Positions 1 through 6,035 of a stretch of DNA of 11,989 nucleotides are shown here, one piece after another (the first letter of the stretch is position 1; each line of letters begins with the position of its first letter). Below the pieces are notes generated by a model. That model did not search any database, was not told the origin of the DNA, and saw nothing but the letters and a program-made list of their open reading frames with translations. Source of the DNA: CAVPEW01 sp050247895. Lineage in GTDB: Bacteria > Actinomycetota > Acidimicrobiia > Acidimicrobiales > VFJN01. The stretch lies in contig JBFWTJ010000104.1 in the NCBI GenBank assembly GCA_050247895.1, positions 1 to 11,989 of the forward strand, written 5' to 3'. Both the position numbers and the translations under genes were made by a program.

Positions 1-432
1 CCGCTCGGGGCAGGCTGCGACAGCGGCGCCGTCGAGCGCTCGCCCGAGCCGCCCCCGCCGCCGCCACCGCCGGCCACCCTGGAGGTCTCGGTGTCGGCGG
101 CCTGCTCGGCCGACGAGCGGGTGGCGTGCGTCGAGGTGTCGACCTCGGGTGCCGGCGTCCTGACCCTCGACGTGCGGGTCGTCGGCGTGCTGGCGGGCGA
201 CGACCACGTCGTGGCCGACGGGGTCCCGGCCTCGGTGCCCGTCCCGGTCGCCCCGACGGGGACGGTGACCGTCGAGGTCCGCAACGCGGCGACCGACGCC
301 GTGCTCCACGTGGCCGAGGTGTCCGAGCCGACCTGCGGCGAGGACCCGGCGGTCCAGGGCGGCGACCTGCCCCGGCCCGGCATCGCCGCCGTGCCCCGCC
401 CCCTCCCCCGGGCACCCCGGTACGCCGGCTGA
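1..432 (+). CDS. Secreted or lipoprotein-like protein, 5' partial
   Basis: The reading frame is open from the first base to a TGA at 430-432, so the N-terminus lies outside the window. The first visible residues, LGAGC, look like the end of a lipoprotein signal peptide, with the Cys (codon 16-18) as a possible lipidation site; the Gly at -3 is atypical for a lipobox, so this is tentative. A run of eight prolines follows at about residues 17-24, a usual spacer between membrane anchor and folded domain. The rest is a Val/Thr-rich stretch of roughly 100 residues with alternating hydrophobic positions and three further Cys residues, which suggests a small beta-sandwich domain outside the cell, possibly disulfide-bonded. 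It ends in a Pro/Arg-rich tail. I do not recognise a family. The gene is convergent with the methyltransferase and is followed by a strong hairpin. Confidence 0.7.
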   Translation, partial: PLGAGCDSGAVERSPEPPPPPPPPATLEVSVSAACSADERVACVEVSTSGAGVLTLDVRVVGVLAGDDHVVADGVPASVPVPVAPTGTVTVEVRNAATDAVLHVAEVSEPTCGEDPAVQGGDLPRPGIAAVPRPLPRAPRYAG

Positions 433-449
433 GCCGGCGGAGGTGACCT

Positions 450-482
450 GCCCGGGTCGACCGCATGCCGGTCGGTCCGGGC
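450..482 (+). terminator. Hairpin between convergent genes
   Basis: Bases 450-463 and 469-482 pair continuously over 14 bp (12 Watson-Crick pairs and two G-U pairs at 456/476 and 457/475 in the plus-strand RNA) around a 5-nt loop. It begins 17 nt after the stop of the left-hand gene. There is no U-tract, as is common for terminators in high-GC actinobacteria. On the minus strand the two wobbles become A-C mismatches, so it should act mainly on plus-strand transcripts. Confidence 0.6.
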
Positions 483-518
483 ACCGCCGCGTCCCGGGTG
501 ACGGCGGCGCCGGGCCGG

Positions 519-1418
519 TCAGGTGAAGCCGCAGCGGGCCCGGTAGGTGAACCGCCAGGGCCGGGCCCCGTCGCCGAGGCGGGCGGTGACCAGCCCGACC
601 AGGTCCTCGATGCCCAGGTCGTGGTCGTCGAGGCCGTGGCGGAGCAGGGACTGGTAGTCGCCCTGGCTGCGGACCAGGCCCACGAAGCGGGCTGCGTCGC
701 CCGTGTCGTGGCGGGCCATGGCGATCTCCCGGCACCAGCGGAAGGCCCCCGACGCCGACATGCGGCGCAGGTGGTCGGTCTTGGACCAGCTGCGGACCCC
801 GTCGGAGAGCTGTCGGTCGACGTGGGCGTCGCTCCCGGAGTGCTTGGCCGCGTCGGCGGAGGACTCGTCGACGGGGGCCCGCAGGGCCTCGCCGGTGAGG
901 CCCTGGGCGACCCTGGCCTCGAAGGTGCGGGTCCGCCGTCGGACCCGGTCCCAGCCCTCCTCGACGAGCGCGTCGCCGACGATGGGCGGCCAGTCGACGT
1001 CGACCGCGGCGAACACCCCACCGGGGCGCAGGAGCCGCCGCACCTCGGCGAAGGTGGGCCCGGGATCCATCCAGTGCAGGGCCTGCACCGCGAGCACCAC
1101 GTCGGCGCAACCGTCGGGCAGGCCGGTGTCGTGCGACCAGCCGGCGCGGTACGAGATCCCCTCGCCGCCCGCGGCCACCGCGGCGGCCCGCATGTCGTCG
1201 GTCGGCTCGACGCCGACCACCTCGTCGGACCACGTCGCGGCCCAGCGGGTCGACAGCCCGGTGCCCGAACCCAGGTCGACCACCAGGGCCGGGCGGCCAC
1301 CGGCGTAGGCCCCGAGCAGCTCGCCGAGCTCGACGGGGGGCGAGGGCCGCACCTGGCCGTAGAGGTCGGCGAAGCCGCTGAACCGGCCGGCTCCGGCTTC
1401 GCGCGCTGTGTCCGCCAC
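519..1418 (-). CDS. Class I SAM-dependent methyltransferase
   Basis: A 299-residue cytoplasmic methyltransferase of the Methyltransf_11 type. The N-terminal segment RFSGFADLYGQVRPSPP is typical of the family. SAM-binding motif I is VVDLGSGTGLST at about residues 47-58, the acidic residue after strand 2 is in VVGVEPTDDM, and the post-motif region DVVLAVQALHWMDP...LRPGG matches the usual motif II/III layout. The substrate cannot be inferred; related proteins act on small molecules, lipids or quinone precursors. Translation starts at GTG 1418, with an AGGA about 7 nt upstream. An ATG at 1426 is out of frame. It lies 54 nt downstream of the SnoaL-like gene on the same strand, so the two may share the promoter at 1897-1902. 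Confidence 0.9.
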   Translation of the reverse strand: MADTAREAGAGRFSGFADLYGQVRPSPPVELGELLGAYAGGRPALVVDLGSGTGLSTRWAATWSDEVVGVEPTDDMRAAAVAAGGEGISYRAGWSHDTGLPDGCADVVLAVQALHWMDPGPTFAEVRRLLRPGGVFAAVDVDWPPIVGDALVEEGWDRVRRRTRTFEARVAQGLTGEALRAPVDESSADAAKHSGSDAHVDRQLSDGVRSWSKTDHLRRMSASGAFRWCREIAMARHDTGDAARFVGLVRSQGDYQSLLRHGLDDHDLGIEDLVGLVTARLGDGARPWRFTYRARCGFT

Positions 1419-1472
1419 GGCGCCATCCTGGCCCCGTCCCCGGCCGGCGACAAGGCCGCCGTCAGGCGCCGT

Positions 1473-1889
1473 TCAGGCCCCGGACTCCCAGCCGACCGGA
1501 GGTGCGCTGGCGTAGGCGGCATAGGCCGCGATGCGCCCGTCGGGGGCGAGGCGGAGGTGGGCCAGGAAGGAGGCGACGGCGGTCCCGCCCTGGGTGACCA
1601 GGCCGGAGGCGAAGGCCTCGTCACCGGCCCGGGCGACCACGTCGAGGTGGTGGGCGGTGGGTCGCGGCCCCCGGGCCTCGAACAGGCGCCGCAGGCCGGC
1701 GTGGCCGACGACCTCGTGGCGGGGGGCCTCGGCCGGCTCGTCCCGGTAGGGCGGGTGCGAGTAGACGGCGTCGGGGGTGAAGCAGTCGAGCGTGGCGTCG
1801 AGGTCGAAGGCCTGGAGGGCGTGCAGGTAGCGCTCGACGACGGCCCTGGCCGCCTCCGCTCCCCCGTCGGGTGCCCCGTCCTCGCCCAC
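1473..1889 (-). CDS. SnoaL-like / NTF2-like protein
   Basis: A 138-residue protein with the NTF2 fold typical of SnoaL-like proteins. An N-terminal helix (ARAVVERYLHALQAFDLDATLDCF) is followed by the hallmark TPDAVYSHPPY, a conserved GHAGLRRLFEARGP segment and a curved sheet ending in HLRLAPDGRIAAYAAYAS. Family members are small cyclases, isomerases, dehydratases or ligand-binding proteins; the reaction here is unknown. I choose GTG 1889 because a TAGAGT -10 hexamer ends 7 nt before it, giving a leaderless start. The frame stays open far upstream, but that part is antisense to the oxidoreductase gene. It is divergent from the oxidoreductase and lies directly upstream of the methyltransferase. 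Confidence 0.87.
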   Translation of the reverse strand: MGEDGAPDGGAEAARAVVERYLHALQAFDLDATLDCFTPDAVYSHPPYRDEPAEAPRHEVVGHAGLRRLFEARGPRPTAHHLDVVARAGDEAFASGLVTQGGTAVASFLAHLRLAPDGRIAAYAAYASAPPVGWESGA

Positions 1890-1896
1890 CTCGCCG

Positions 1897-1902
1897 ACTC
1901 TA
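1897..1902 (-). promoter_or_regulatory. -10 hexamer of a leaderless promoter (SnoaL-like gene)
   Basis: TAGAGT on the minus strand fits the actinobacterial TANNNT -10 consensus. Seven nucleotides separate it from GTG 1889, which places the transcription start at the start codon. No clear -35 element is visible. Confidence 0.5.
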
Positions 1903-1942
1903 GGGATCCGGCCGATCGGGTGCGATCCGGGCGGGGGCCTGG

Positions 1943-1948
1943 TGCAAT
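1943..1948 (+). promoter_or_regulatory. Weak -10-like hexamer before the F420 oxidoreductase
   Basis: TGCAAT lies exactly 7 nt before ATG 1956, the same geometry as the other leaderless candidates here, but it lacks the conserved A at position 2. It overlaps the alternative in-frame ATG at 1947. The evidence is weak. Confidence 0.25.
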
Positions 1949-1955
1949 GGCACCC

Positions 1956-2933
1956 ATGACCCGCCTCGGCTACCAGATCCCCAACTTCACCTACCCCGAC
2001 ACGCCCCCCTCGGGCCTGTTCGGTGCCATCGCCCGCCAGGCCCGCGAGGCCGAGTCCGCCGGGTTCGACACGGTCCTGGTGATGGACCACTTCCTCCAGA
2101 TCCCCCCGGTCGGCCCGATCGCCGACGAGATGGTCGAGTGCTACACGCTGCTGGCCGCCCTGGCCCGGGAGACCTCCACGGTCCGCCTGAGCGCCCTGGT
2201 CACCGGCAACACCTACCGGAACCCGGCGGTCCTGGCCAAGACCGTCACCGCGCTCGACATCGTGTCGGAGGGCCGGGCCCAGCTGGGCATCGGCGCCGGC
2301 TGGTTCGAGGCCGAGCACACGGCCCTGGGCGTCGAGTTCGGCACCTTCACCGACCGGTTCGAGAAGCTGGAGGAGGCCCTCCAGATCGTCCTGCCGCTGC
2401 TGCGGGGCGAGACCGTGACCTTCACCGGGGCGCGGTACCGGGCCGAGGGCGCCTTCAACTCGCCACCGCCGGTGGGCCGGATCCCGGTGATGATCGGCGG
2501 CAGCGGCGAGCGCAAGACCCTGCGCATGGTGGCCCGCTACGCGGACGAGTCGAACCTGATCTCGCCCCGCCACGAGCTGCCCCGCAAGCTCGACGTGCTG
2601 GCCGAGCACTGCGCCGCGGAGGGTCGCGACCGCGCCGAGATCACCGTGAACGTGCACCGCGGCGTGGTCGTCGCGCCGACCCACGAGGAGGCCGTGCGCG
2701 ACGTCCGGGACCACCTGGCCCGCCAGGGCCGGGAGGTCGGCGGGCTGTCCGACGACGAGGTCGTCGCCCTGCGCGCCGGGACGATCGTCGGCGACCCCGA
2801 CGCGGTGGGAGAGGCCCTCTCCGCCGACCTGGCCCAGGGCGTGGACGGGTTCACCCTGAACCTGACGGCCAACGGCCACGTCCCCGGCCGGATCTCCCTG
2901 CTGGGCGAGGTGGCGGCCAAGGTTCTGGCCTGA
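1956..2933 (+). CDS. LLM class F420-dependent oxidoreductase, Rv1855c-like
   Basis: A 325-residue luciferase-like (TIM-barrel) oxidoreductase of the type that uses reduced coenzyme F420. Typical blocks are LGYQIPNFTYPD at the N-terminus, FDTVLVMDHFLQ at about residues 37-48, VTGNTYRNPAVLAKTV at 82-97, GRAQLGIGAGWFEAEH at 106-121, DRFEKLEEAL at 133-142 and the phosphate-binding IGGSGERKTLRM from residue 180. These match the group named after Mycobacterium tuberculosis Rv1855c; the natural substrate is not known. The start could be ATG 1947 (adding MAP; a GGGGG lies about 9 nt upstream) or ATG 1956; I prefer 1956 because the family begins at this point and a -10-like hexamer lies 7 nt before it. 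It is divergent from the SnoaL-like gene and convergent with the HemK-like gene. Confidence 0.93.
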   Translation: MTRLGYQIPNFTYPDTPPSGLFGAIARQAREAESAGFDTVLVMDHFLQIPPVGPIADEMVECYTLLAALARETSTVRLSALVTGNTYRNPAVLAKTVTALDIVSEGRAQLGIGAGWFEAEHTALGVEFGTFTDRFEKLEEALQIVLPLLRGETVTFTGARYRAEGAFNSPPPVGRIPVMIGGSGERKTLRMVARYADESNLISPRHELPRKLDVLAEHCAAEGRDRAEITVNVHRGVVVAPTHEEAVRDVRDHLARQGREVGGLSDDEVVALRAGTIVGDPDAVGEALSADLAQGVDGFTLNLTANGHVPGRISLLGEVAAKVLA

Positions 2934-2982
2934 CGCGACCCGGGCCGGCCTGGTCACTGAGCGGCGTCACGCCCGGGTCGCG
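2934..2982. terminator. Perfect 12-bp inverted repeat between convergent genes
   Basis: Bases 2934-2945 (CGCGACCCGGGC) and 2971-2982 are exact reverse complements separated by 25 nt. The left arm starts at the base after the oxidoreductase stop codon, and the stop of the convergent HemK-like gene is 64 nt beyond. The position suits a bidirectional terminator without a U-tract. The long loop is unusual for one, so a protein-binding site is possible. Confidence 0.55.
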
Positions 2983-3045
2983 CTCCGGTCGTCTCGTCGC
3001 TCCCCTCGCCCCGGTCGCTCCCGGCCCACCGCCGTCGCCCGGGGA

Positions 3046-3837
3046 TCAGCTCCCGTCGCCGGCGAACCGGGCCTCGACCCAACGATCGTCGCCGTCGTCG
3101 TCGCGCCCGACGGCGACGTCCACGAAGCCGACCTCGGTGGCCAGCCGGCCCACGGGGCCGGCGTGGTCGCCGCCCAGCTCGAGGAGCAGCCAACCTCCGG
3201 GACGCAACCAGCGGGGGGCCCGGCGCACGACCTCGGTGAGCAGCCGGCACCCGTCGGGACCACCATCGAGCGCGAGGGCCGGCTCGTGGTCCCGGGCGTC
3301 GGGGGCCAGCAGGCCCAGGGCGCCGTGGGGCACGTAGGGCACCACGGCGGTGAGGACGTCGACCTCGCCGGCCAGCTCGGGTGGCAGCGGCTCGTCGAGG
3401 TCGCCCTGGCGGACGTCGACGCCGTTGGCCCGGGCGACCTCGACGGCCAGGGGGTCGACCTCGGTGGCCACGACGGTGGCGGACGGGTCGGCGTGGCGGA
3501 GGAGCACCGCGATCGTCCCGGCGCCGGTGCACAGGTCGACGGCCCTGCCGCCGGGCGGGAGGAGCTCGGCCGCCCGGGCGGCCAGGGCCCCGGTCTCCCA
3601 GCGGGGGACGTAGACGCCGGGGCGGACGCCGATCCGCACCCCACCCAGCTCGATCGAGCCGACGACCCAGGCCAGCGGCTCGCCCGCCACCCGCCGGGCC
3701 ACGAGCGCGGCCAGGGCCACGGGATCGGGTGCGACCGCGACCAGCTCACGGGCCTCGTCGTGCGGGGCCACGCACCCGGCCTCGGCCAGGACGGCCGCGA
3801 CCCGGGCCACGGAGGGATCCGGCACGTCACCGGTCAC
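3046..3837 (-). CDS. PrmC/HemK-related N5-glutamine methyltransferase, NPPY Asn lost
   Basis: A 263-residue protein with the PrmC (HemK) architecture: a helical N-terminal domain ending in RRVAGEPLAWVVGSIELGG (about 48-66), the PGVYVPRWETGAL linker (73-84), SAM motif I AVDLCTGAGTIAVLL (99-113), acidic VVATEVDP (122-129), and the family end block RDHEPALALDGGPDGCRLL (182-200). PrmC methylates the Gln of the GGQ motif in release factors, and its NPPY motif binds the target amide. Here the segment reads AVVPYVP at 164-170, so the Asn position is Val165. The layout resembles the actinobacterial PrmC-related group of unknown substrate (TIGR03704-type), so it is probably not the housekeeping PrmC. 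It starts at GTG 3837, 36 nt after the stop of the upstream gene, and is likely co-transcribed with it. Confidence 0.85.
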   Translation of the reverse strand: MTGDVPDPSVARVAAVLAEAGCVAPHDEARELVAVAPDPVALAALVARRVAGEPLAWVVGSIELGGVRIGVRPGVYVPRWETGALAARAAELLPPGGRAVDLCTGAGTIAVLLRHADPSATVVATEVDPLAVEVARANGVDVRQGDLDEPLPPELAGEVDVLTAVVPYVPHGALGLLAPDARDHEPALALDGGPDGCRLLTEVVRRAPRWLRPGGWLLLELGGDHAGPVGRLATEVGFVDVAVGRDDDGDDRWVEARFAGDGS

Positions 3838-3873
3838 GGCCCGGCCACCCGCTTCGGTCGGATCCCGGGCCGG

Positions 3874-4299
3874 TCAGGACGGCGTGCGGTCGCCGAGCGG
3901 CCGGTCGAGCTCGTCGAGGAGGCGGTCGCAGTGCGGCGCGATGGCGGCCACCACGTCGTCGTGGCCCCCACCGAAGCCCTTGCCCGCGCCGACGAGCAGG
4001 ACCTCGTGCAGGCGCCGGTCCTCGTCGGGCAGGGAGTCGAGCAACTCGGCCGCGGTCCGCTCGTCGGGCGGGGCCTGCCCGGCGAGCTCGAAGGCCCGCC
4101 GGTAGGTCAGGACGAGGATCCGCCAGATGCCCCCGTGGACGATCTGACCCTCCTCGCTGCGGAACACGAGCGGCCCCATGTCCTCGAGACGGCGGGCCAG
4201 GCTGCGCACGTGCACCAGCCGCTCCCGGACCGCGGCCGTGCCGGCCGGCCCCCCGCCCGCGCCGCGGGTGTCGTCCTCGGTCTCCGGCTGGTTCCCCAC
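3874..4299 (-). CDS. Conserved-looking hypothetical protein
   Basis: A 141-residue soluble protein that I cannot assign to a family. A polar, Glu/Asp/Gly-rich lead of about 27 residues is followed by a mainly helical domain containing RERLVHVRSLARRLEDMGPLV, EEGQIVHGGIWRILVLTYRR and a Gly-rich GAGKGFGGGHDD near residues 108-119. That last block resembles a loop but is not a proper Walker A motif. The start is fixed by AGGAGG at 4305-4310, five nucleotides before GTG 4299. The frame also extends upstream to an ATG at 4485, but the added 62 residues are Arg/Pro/Gly-rich and have no such signal. It is the first gene of a likely pair with the HemK-like methyltransferase. Confidence 0.75.
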   Translation of the reverse strand: MGNQPETEDDTRGAGGGPAGTAAVRERLVHVRSLARRLEDMGPLVFRSEEGQIVHGGIWRILVLTYRRAFELAGQAPPDERTAAELLDSLPDEDRRLHEVLLVGAGKGFGGGHDDVVAAIAPHCDRLLDELDRPLGDRTPS

Positions 4300-4304
4300 A
4301 CGCC

Positions 4305-4310
4305 CCTCCT
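4305..4310 (-). promoter_or_regulatory. Ribosome binding site deciding the start at 4299
   Basis: AGGAGG on the minus strand, with a 5-nt gap to GTG 4299. It is the clearest Shine-Dalgarno in the window and rules for the short form of the gene. Confidence 0.75.
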
Positions 4311-4316
4311 GTGCCC

Positions 4317-4341
4317 GCCCGCCGCTCCCCTGGCGGCGGGC
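4317..4341 (-). repeat. 9-bp inverted repeat upstream of the ribosome binding site
   Basis: Bases 4317-4325 (GCCCGCCGC) and 4333-4341 are exact reverse complements around a 7-nt loop. In minus-strand RNA this hairpin would end 6 nt before AGGAGG, where it could affect translation, or it could be an operator in the divergent spacer. Confidence 0.4.
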
Positions 4342-4543
4342 CCGATCCGTCTCCGCCGGCCGGACGGGCTTCCGCTCCGCCGGCGCGACCCGATCGCTGC
4401 GCTGTCGTCCAGAGCTTGCCAGCAGAGGCGTCCGAACGCGAAGCCGGTCGCCGGGGCCCGGCCCGGGGCAGAGTGGGCCCATCACCTCGCCGCCGACTCC
4501 CCCGCCCGCCCCGGCCCCGCCCGGCTACCGGCCCCTCACCAAG

Positions 4544-5035
4544 GTGCTGCACTGGCTGACGGTCCTCTCCGTCGCCGGCCAGCTCGCCGTCGGGTACGCC
4601 CTCGACGTGGGCGGGGGCCACGGGCGGGGTCGTGGCCGGGGAGGCGAGAGCGGCCGGGGCCGCGGTCGGGGCGGGGACGACCTGGTGCCCTTCGGCGAGG
4701 ACGGCCTGCTCACGGCCCACGTGGTGCTCGGGGTGGCGATCCTGGTCCTGGCCGCGGTCCGCCTGTGGTGGCGGCGGCGTTCCGGGTTGCCGCCCTGGGC
4801 GCCCGGCCTCTCGGCCGCCGAGCGGGTCCTGGCCCACTGGACGGAGCGGGTCCTCTACGCGCTGCTCTTCCTGGTCCCCCTGTCGGGCCTGTGGCTGGTC
4901 CTCGTGTCGGACGACGCCGTGGCCTTCCACGTGGCCGGCCACCTCGCCCTGTACGCGACGCTGGTCGCGCACCTGGGGCTGGTGCTCAAGCACCAGCTCA
5001 TCGACCGCGACCACCTCGTGCGGCGCATGCTGTGA
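4544..5035 (+). CDS. Cytochrome b561 family membrane protein (start uncertain)
   Basis: A di-haem b-type cytochrome that passes electrons across or within the inner membrane. Four membrane segments are visible: WLTVLSVAGQLAVGYAL, LTAHVVLGVAILVLAAV, VLYALLFLVPLSGLWLVLV and LALYATLVAHLGLVL. Candidate haem ligands are His3 (in LHW), His59 (TAHVVLG), His129/His133 and His143. The end KHQLIDRDHLVRRML is the family's usual tail. GTG 4544 is the nearest canonical start, but the preceding in-frame residues YRPLTK also match the family, so translation probably begins upstream. No ATG or GTG lies between there and the antisense of the 3874-4299 gene; an ATC at 4481 is the only near candidate. Loop 1 holds an Arg/Gly repeat. 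It is convergent with the PPOX gene. Confidence 0.88.
   Translation: MLHWLTVLSVAGQLAVGYALDVGGGHGRGRGRGGESGRGRGRGGDDLVPFGEDGLLTAHVVLGVAILVLAAVRLWWRRRSGLPPWAPGLSAAERVLAHWTERVLYALLFLVPLSGLWLVLVSDDAVAFHVAGHLALYATLVAHLGLVLKHQLIDRDHLVRRML
4619..4678 (+). repeat. Two 30-bp units encoding an Arg/Gly decapeptide repeat
   Basis: Two adjacent in-frame units encode HGRGRGRGGE and SGRGRGRGGD. They lie between the first and second membrane segments of the cytochrome b561, where relatives usually have a short loop. Confidence 0.7.
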
Positions 5036-5041
5036 GGGCGC

Positions 5042-5070
5042 GGCCGGGGCCGTCAGCGTCAGGCCCGGCC
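5042..5070. terminator. Possible hairpin between convergent genes
   Basis: GGCCGGG at 5042-5048 pairs with CCCGGCC at 5064-5070 across a 15-nt loop. It sits in the 23-nt gap between the b561 and PPOX stops and overlaps the last codons of the PPOX gene. GC-rich pairing of this length is common here, so the call is modest. Confidence 0.35.
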
Positions 5071-5448
5071 CAGGATGCGGTCGACGGCGATCTCGACCAC
5101 GACCCGGTCGTCACGCGGCTGGGGCGGGCGGTACCGGGCCGCGTAGGCGGCGACCGCAGCGGCGACTTCGTCGGGTGCGGCGGCCAGCCGTGCCGTGCCC
5201 TCGAGGGTCAGCCACCGGCCGCCGTCGACCTGGGAGACGGCCGCTCGGCCACCGGCCCCGGCGTGGCGGGCCTTGGCGCTGGAGGCGAAGGTGATGACCC
5301 GAGCCACGGCCCGGTCGGGGTCGTAGCTGAAGCCCACGGCCACGACGTGGGGCGATCCGTCGGGCCGCAGGGTGGTCAGGGTGGCCAGGTGCGCTTCGGA
5401 GAGGAAGGCCAGGTCGGCGTCGGTCAGCTCGGAGGGTCGGCGTGCCAT
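5059..5448 (-). CDS. PPOX-class F420-dependent protein (split-barrel flavin fold)
   Basis: A 129-residue protein of the pyridoxamine-phosphate-oxidase-like split barrel, in the group whose mycobacterial members (Rv1155-like) bind F420 rather than FMN. It opens with LTDADLAFLSEAHLATLTTLRPDGSPHVVAVGFSYD, the standard strand pair of the family. It continues with the ITFASSAKARHAGAGGRAAVSQVDG cofactor-binding stretch and GGRWLTLEGTARL, and ends in VVVEIAVDRILG. Length is normal for the group. The substrate is unknown; such proteins act as small reductases or cofactor carriers. ATG 5448 is chosen because it gives the family length; CATGAT ends 6 nt upstream and could be a leaderless -10. The frame extends upstream to 5631, but that part is low-complexity. 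It may follow the 27-residue peptide at 5456-5539. Confidence 0.88.
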   Translation of the reverse strand: MARRPSELTDADLAFLSEAHLATLTTLRPDGSPHVVAVGFSYDPDRAVARVITFASSAKARHAGAGGRAAVSQVDGGRWLTLEGTARLAAAPDEVAAAVAAYAARYRPPQPRDDRVVVEIAVDRILGRA

Positions 5449-5455
5449 CCCGCCA

Positions 5456-5539
5456 TCATGGGTCCACCCGCGCCCGCCGGGGGTCGGCGAGGAACCAGAG
5501 CGCGGCGACGAGCCAGACGGCCACGAGGGCGATCCACAC
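5456..5539 (-). CDS. Possible 27-residue single-pass membrane peptide
   Basis: A short frame from GTG 5539 to TGA 5456 encodes VWIALVAVWLVAALWFLA followed by DPRRARVDP: one hydrophobic helix with a basic end, the shape of a small membrane peptide. Of its 27 sense codons, 26 end in G or C. The stop lies 7 nt before the ATG of the PPOX gene, so coupled translation is possible. No Shine-Dalgarno or good -10 precedes the GTG, so it is tentative. Confidence 0.35.
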   Translation of the reverse strand: MWIALVAVWLVAALWFLADPRRARVDP

Positions 5540-5677
5540 CGAGACCGAGGCATCGGGGTCACGGCACGTTCGTGGTCGCGCTGCTCACTTTCCTCGTGGT
5601 CGCCGCTCTCGTCGTTCGGTTGACCAGGCAAGGGGGTCGACGGCCTGGCCTCGCGTGCCCCGCGGCCGGGCGCCCGC

Positions 5678-5953
5678 TCACCTCGCCGTTGGGCGCTCTC
5701 GGAGCTTGACGATTGCGGCCCAGCCCCAGGCCACCATGGCGGCGCCTGCGGCGACCGCGAGGACCCAATGGCCGACGAGTCCCCATTCCGTCGAGTCGTC
5801 GAGTCGGCGGACGCTGCTCAGGAAGATGCCCAGTCCGACGGCGAGGGCGAGCAGCCCGTCGGCCCACCACGGCCACGACGTGAGGCGCCCCGCCTTCAGG
5901 TCCTCGATGCCCCGCAGCTGCACGCGCCAAGTGTGACACCCGAAGACGGCCAT
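5678..5953 (-). CDS. Hypothetical membrane protein, two helices
   Basis: A 91-residue protein with a short N-terminal cytoplasmic part (HTWRVQLRGIEDLKAGRL), then two predicted membrane helices, DGLLALAVGLGIFLSSV and WVLAVAAGAAMVAWGWAAIV, and a basic tail KLRERPTAR. I do not recognise a family. The start at ATG 5953 rests on GGGAGG at 5960-5965, six nucleotides upstream; a later GTG at 5923 and an upstream in-frame start at 6025 lack this support. It is divergent from the ABC operon. About 230 nt without an assigned family follow on the same strand before the PPOX gene; they hold only the small frame at 5456-5539 and a weaker plus-strand frame. Confidence 0.65.
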   Translation of the reverse strand: MAVFGCHTWRVQLRGIEDLKAGRLTSWPWWADGLLALAVGLGIFLSSVRRLDDSTEWGLVGHWVLAVAAGAAMVAWGWAAIVKLRERPTAR

Positions 5954-5959
5954 CCGGGC

Positions 5960-5965
5960 CCTCCC
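5960..5965 (-). promoter_or_regulatory. Ribosome binding site deciding the start at 5953
   Basis: GGGAGG on the minus strand with a 6-nt gap to ATG 5953. Confidence 0.6.
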
Positions 5966-6035
5966 GGGTGGCCCGAGGACGCCCGGGGCCGAACACCCTG
6001 GGTGGTGCGATCCGCTACGGCGCACCCAGGACGGG

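Noticed and set aside
1473..2957. A 494-codon minus-strand open frame
   Set aside because: Only its last 138 residues form a recognisable SnoaL-like domain. The first part is antisense to the well-supported F420 oxidoreductase.
3163..5709. An 848-codon plus-strand open frame
   Set aside because: It runs antisense to the HemK-like, 3874-4299 and PPOX genes, has no family motifs and is low-complexity Gly/Arg/Pro. Long spurious frames are expected at this GC content.
5572..5709. A 45-residue plus-strand frame with one hydrophobic stretch (VVALLTFLVVAALVV)
   Set aside because: It overlaps the end of the minus-strand membrane protein gene and lacks start signals. Its third-position GC is lower than that of the minus-strand small frame nearby.
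5981..5989. GCCCGGGGC near the ABC operon promoter, matching the tRNA-Leu 3' end (9695-9703), as a possible attachment-site remnant
   Set aside because: A 9-bp all-GC match is expected by chance in this composition, and the match does not extend. No integrase is present in the window.
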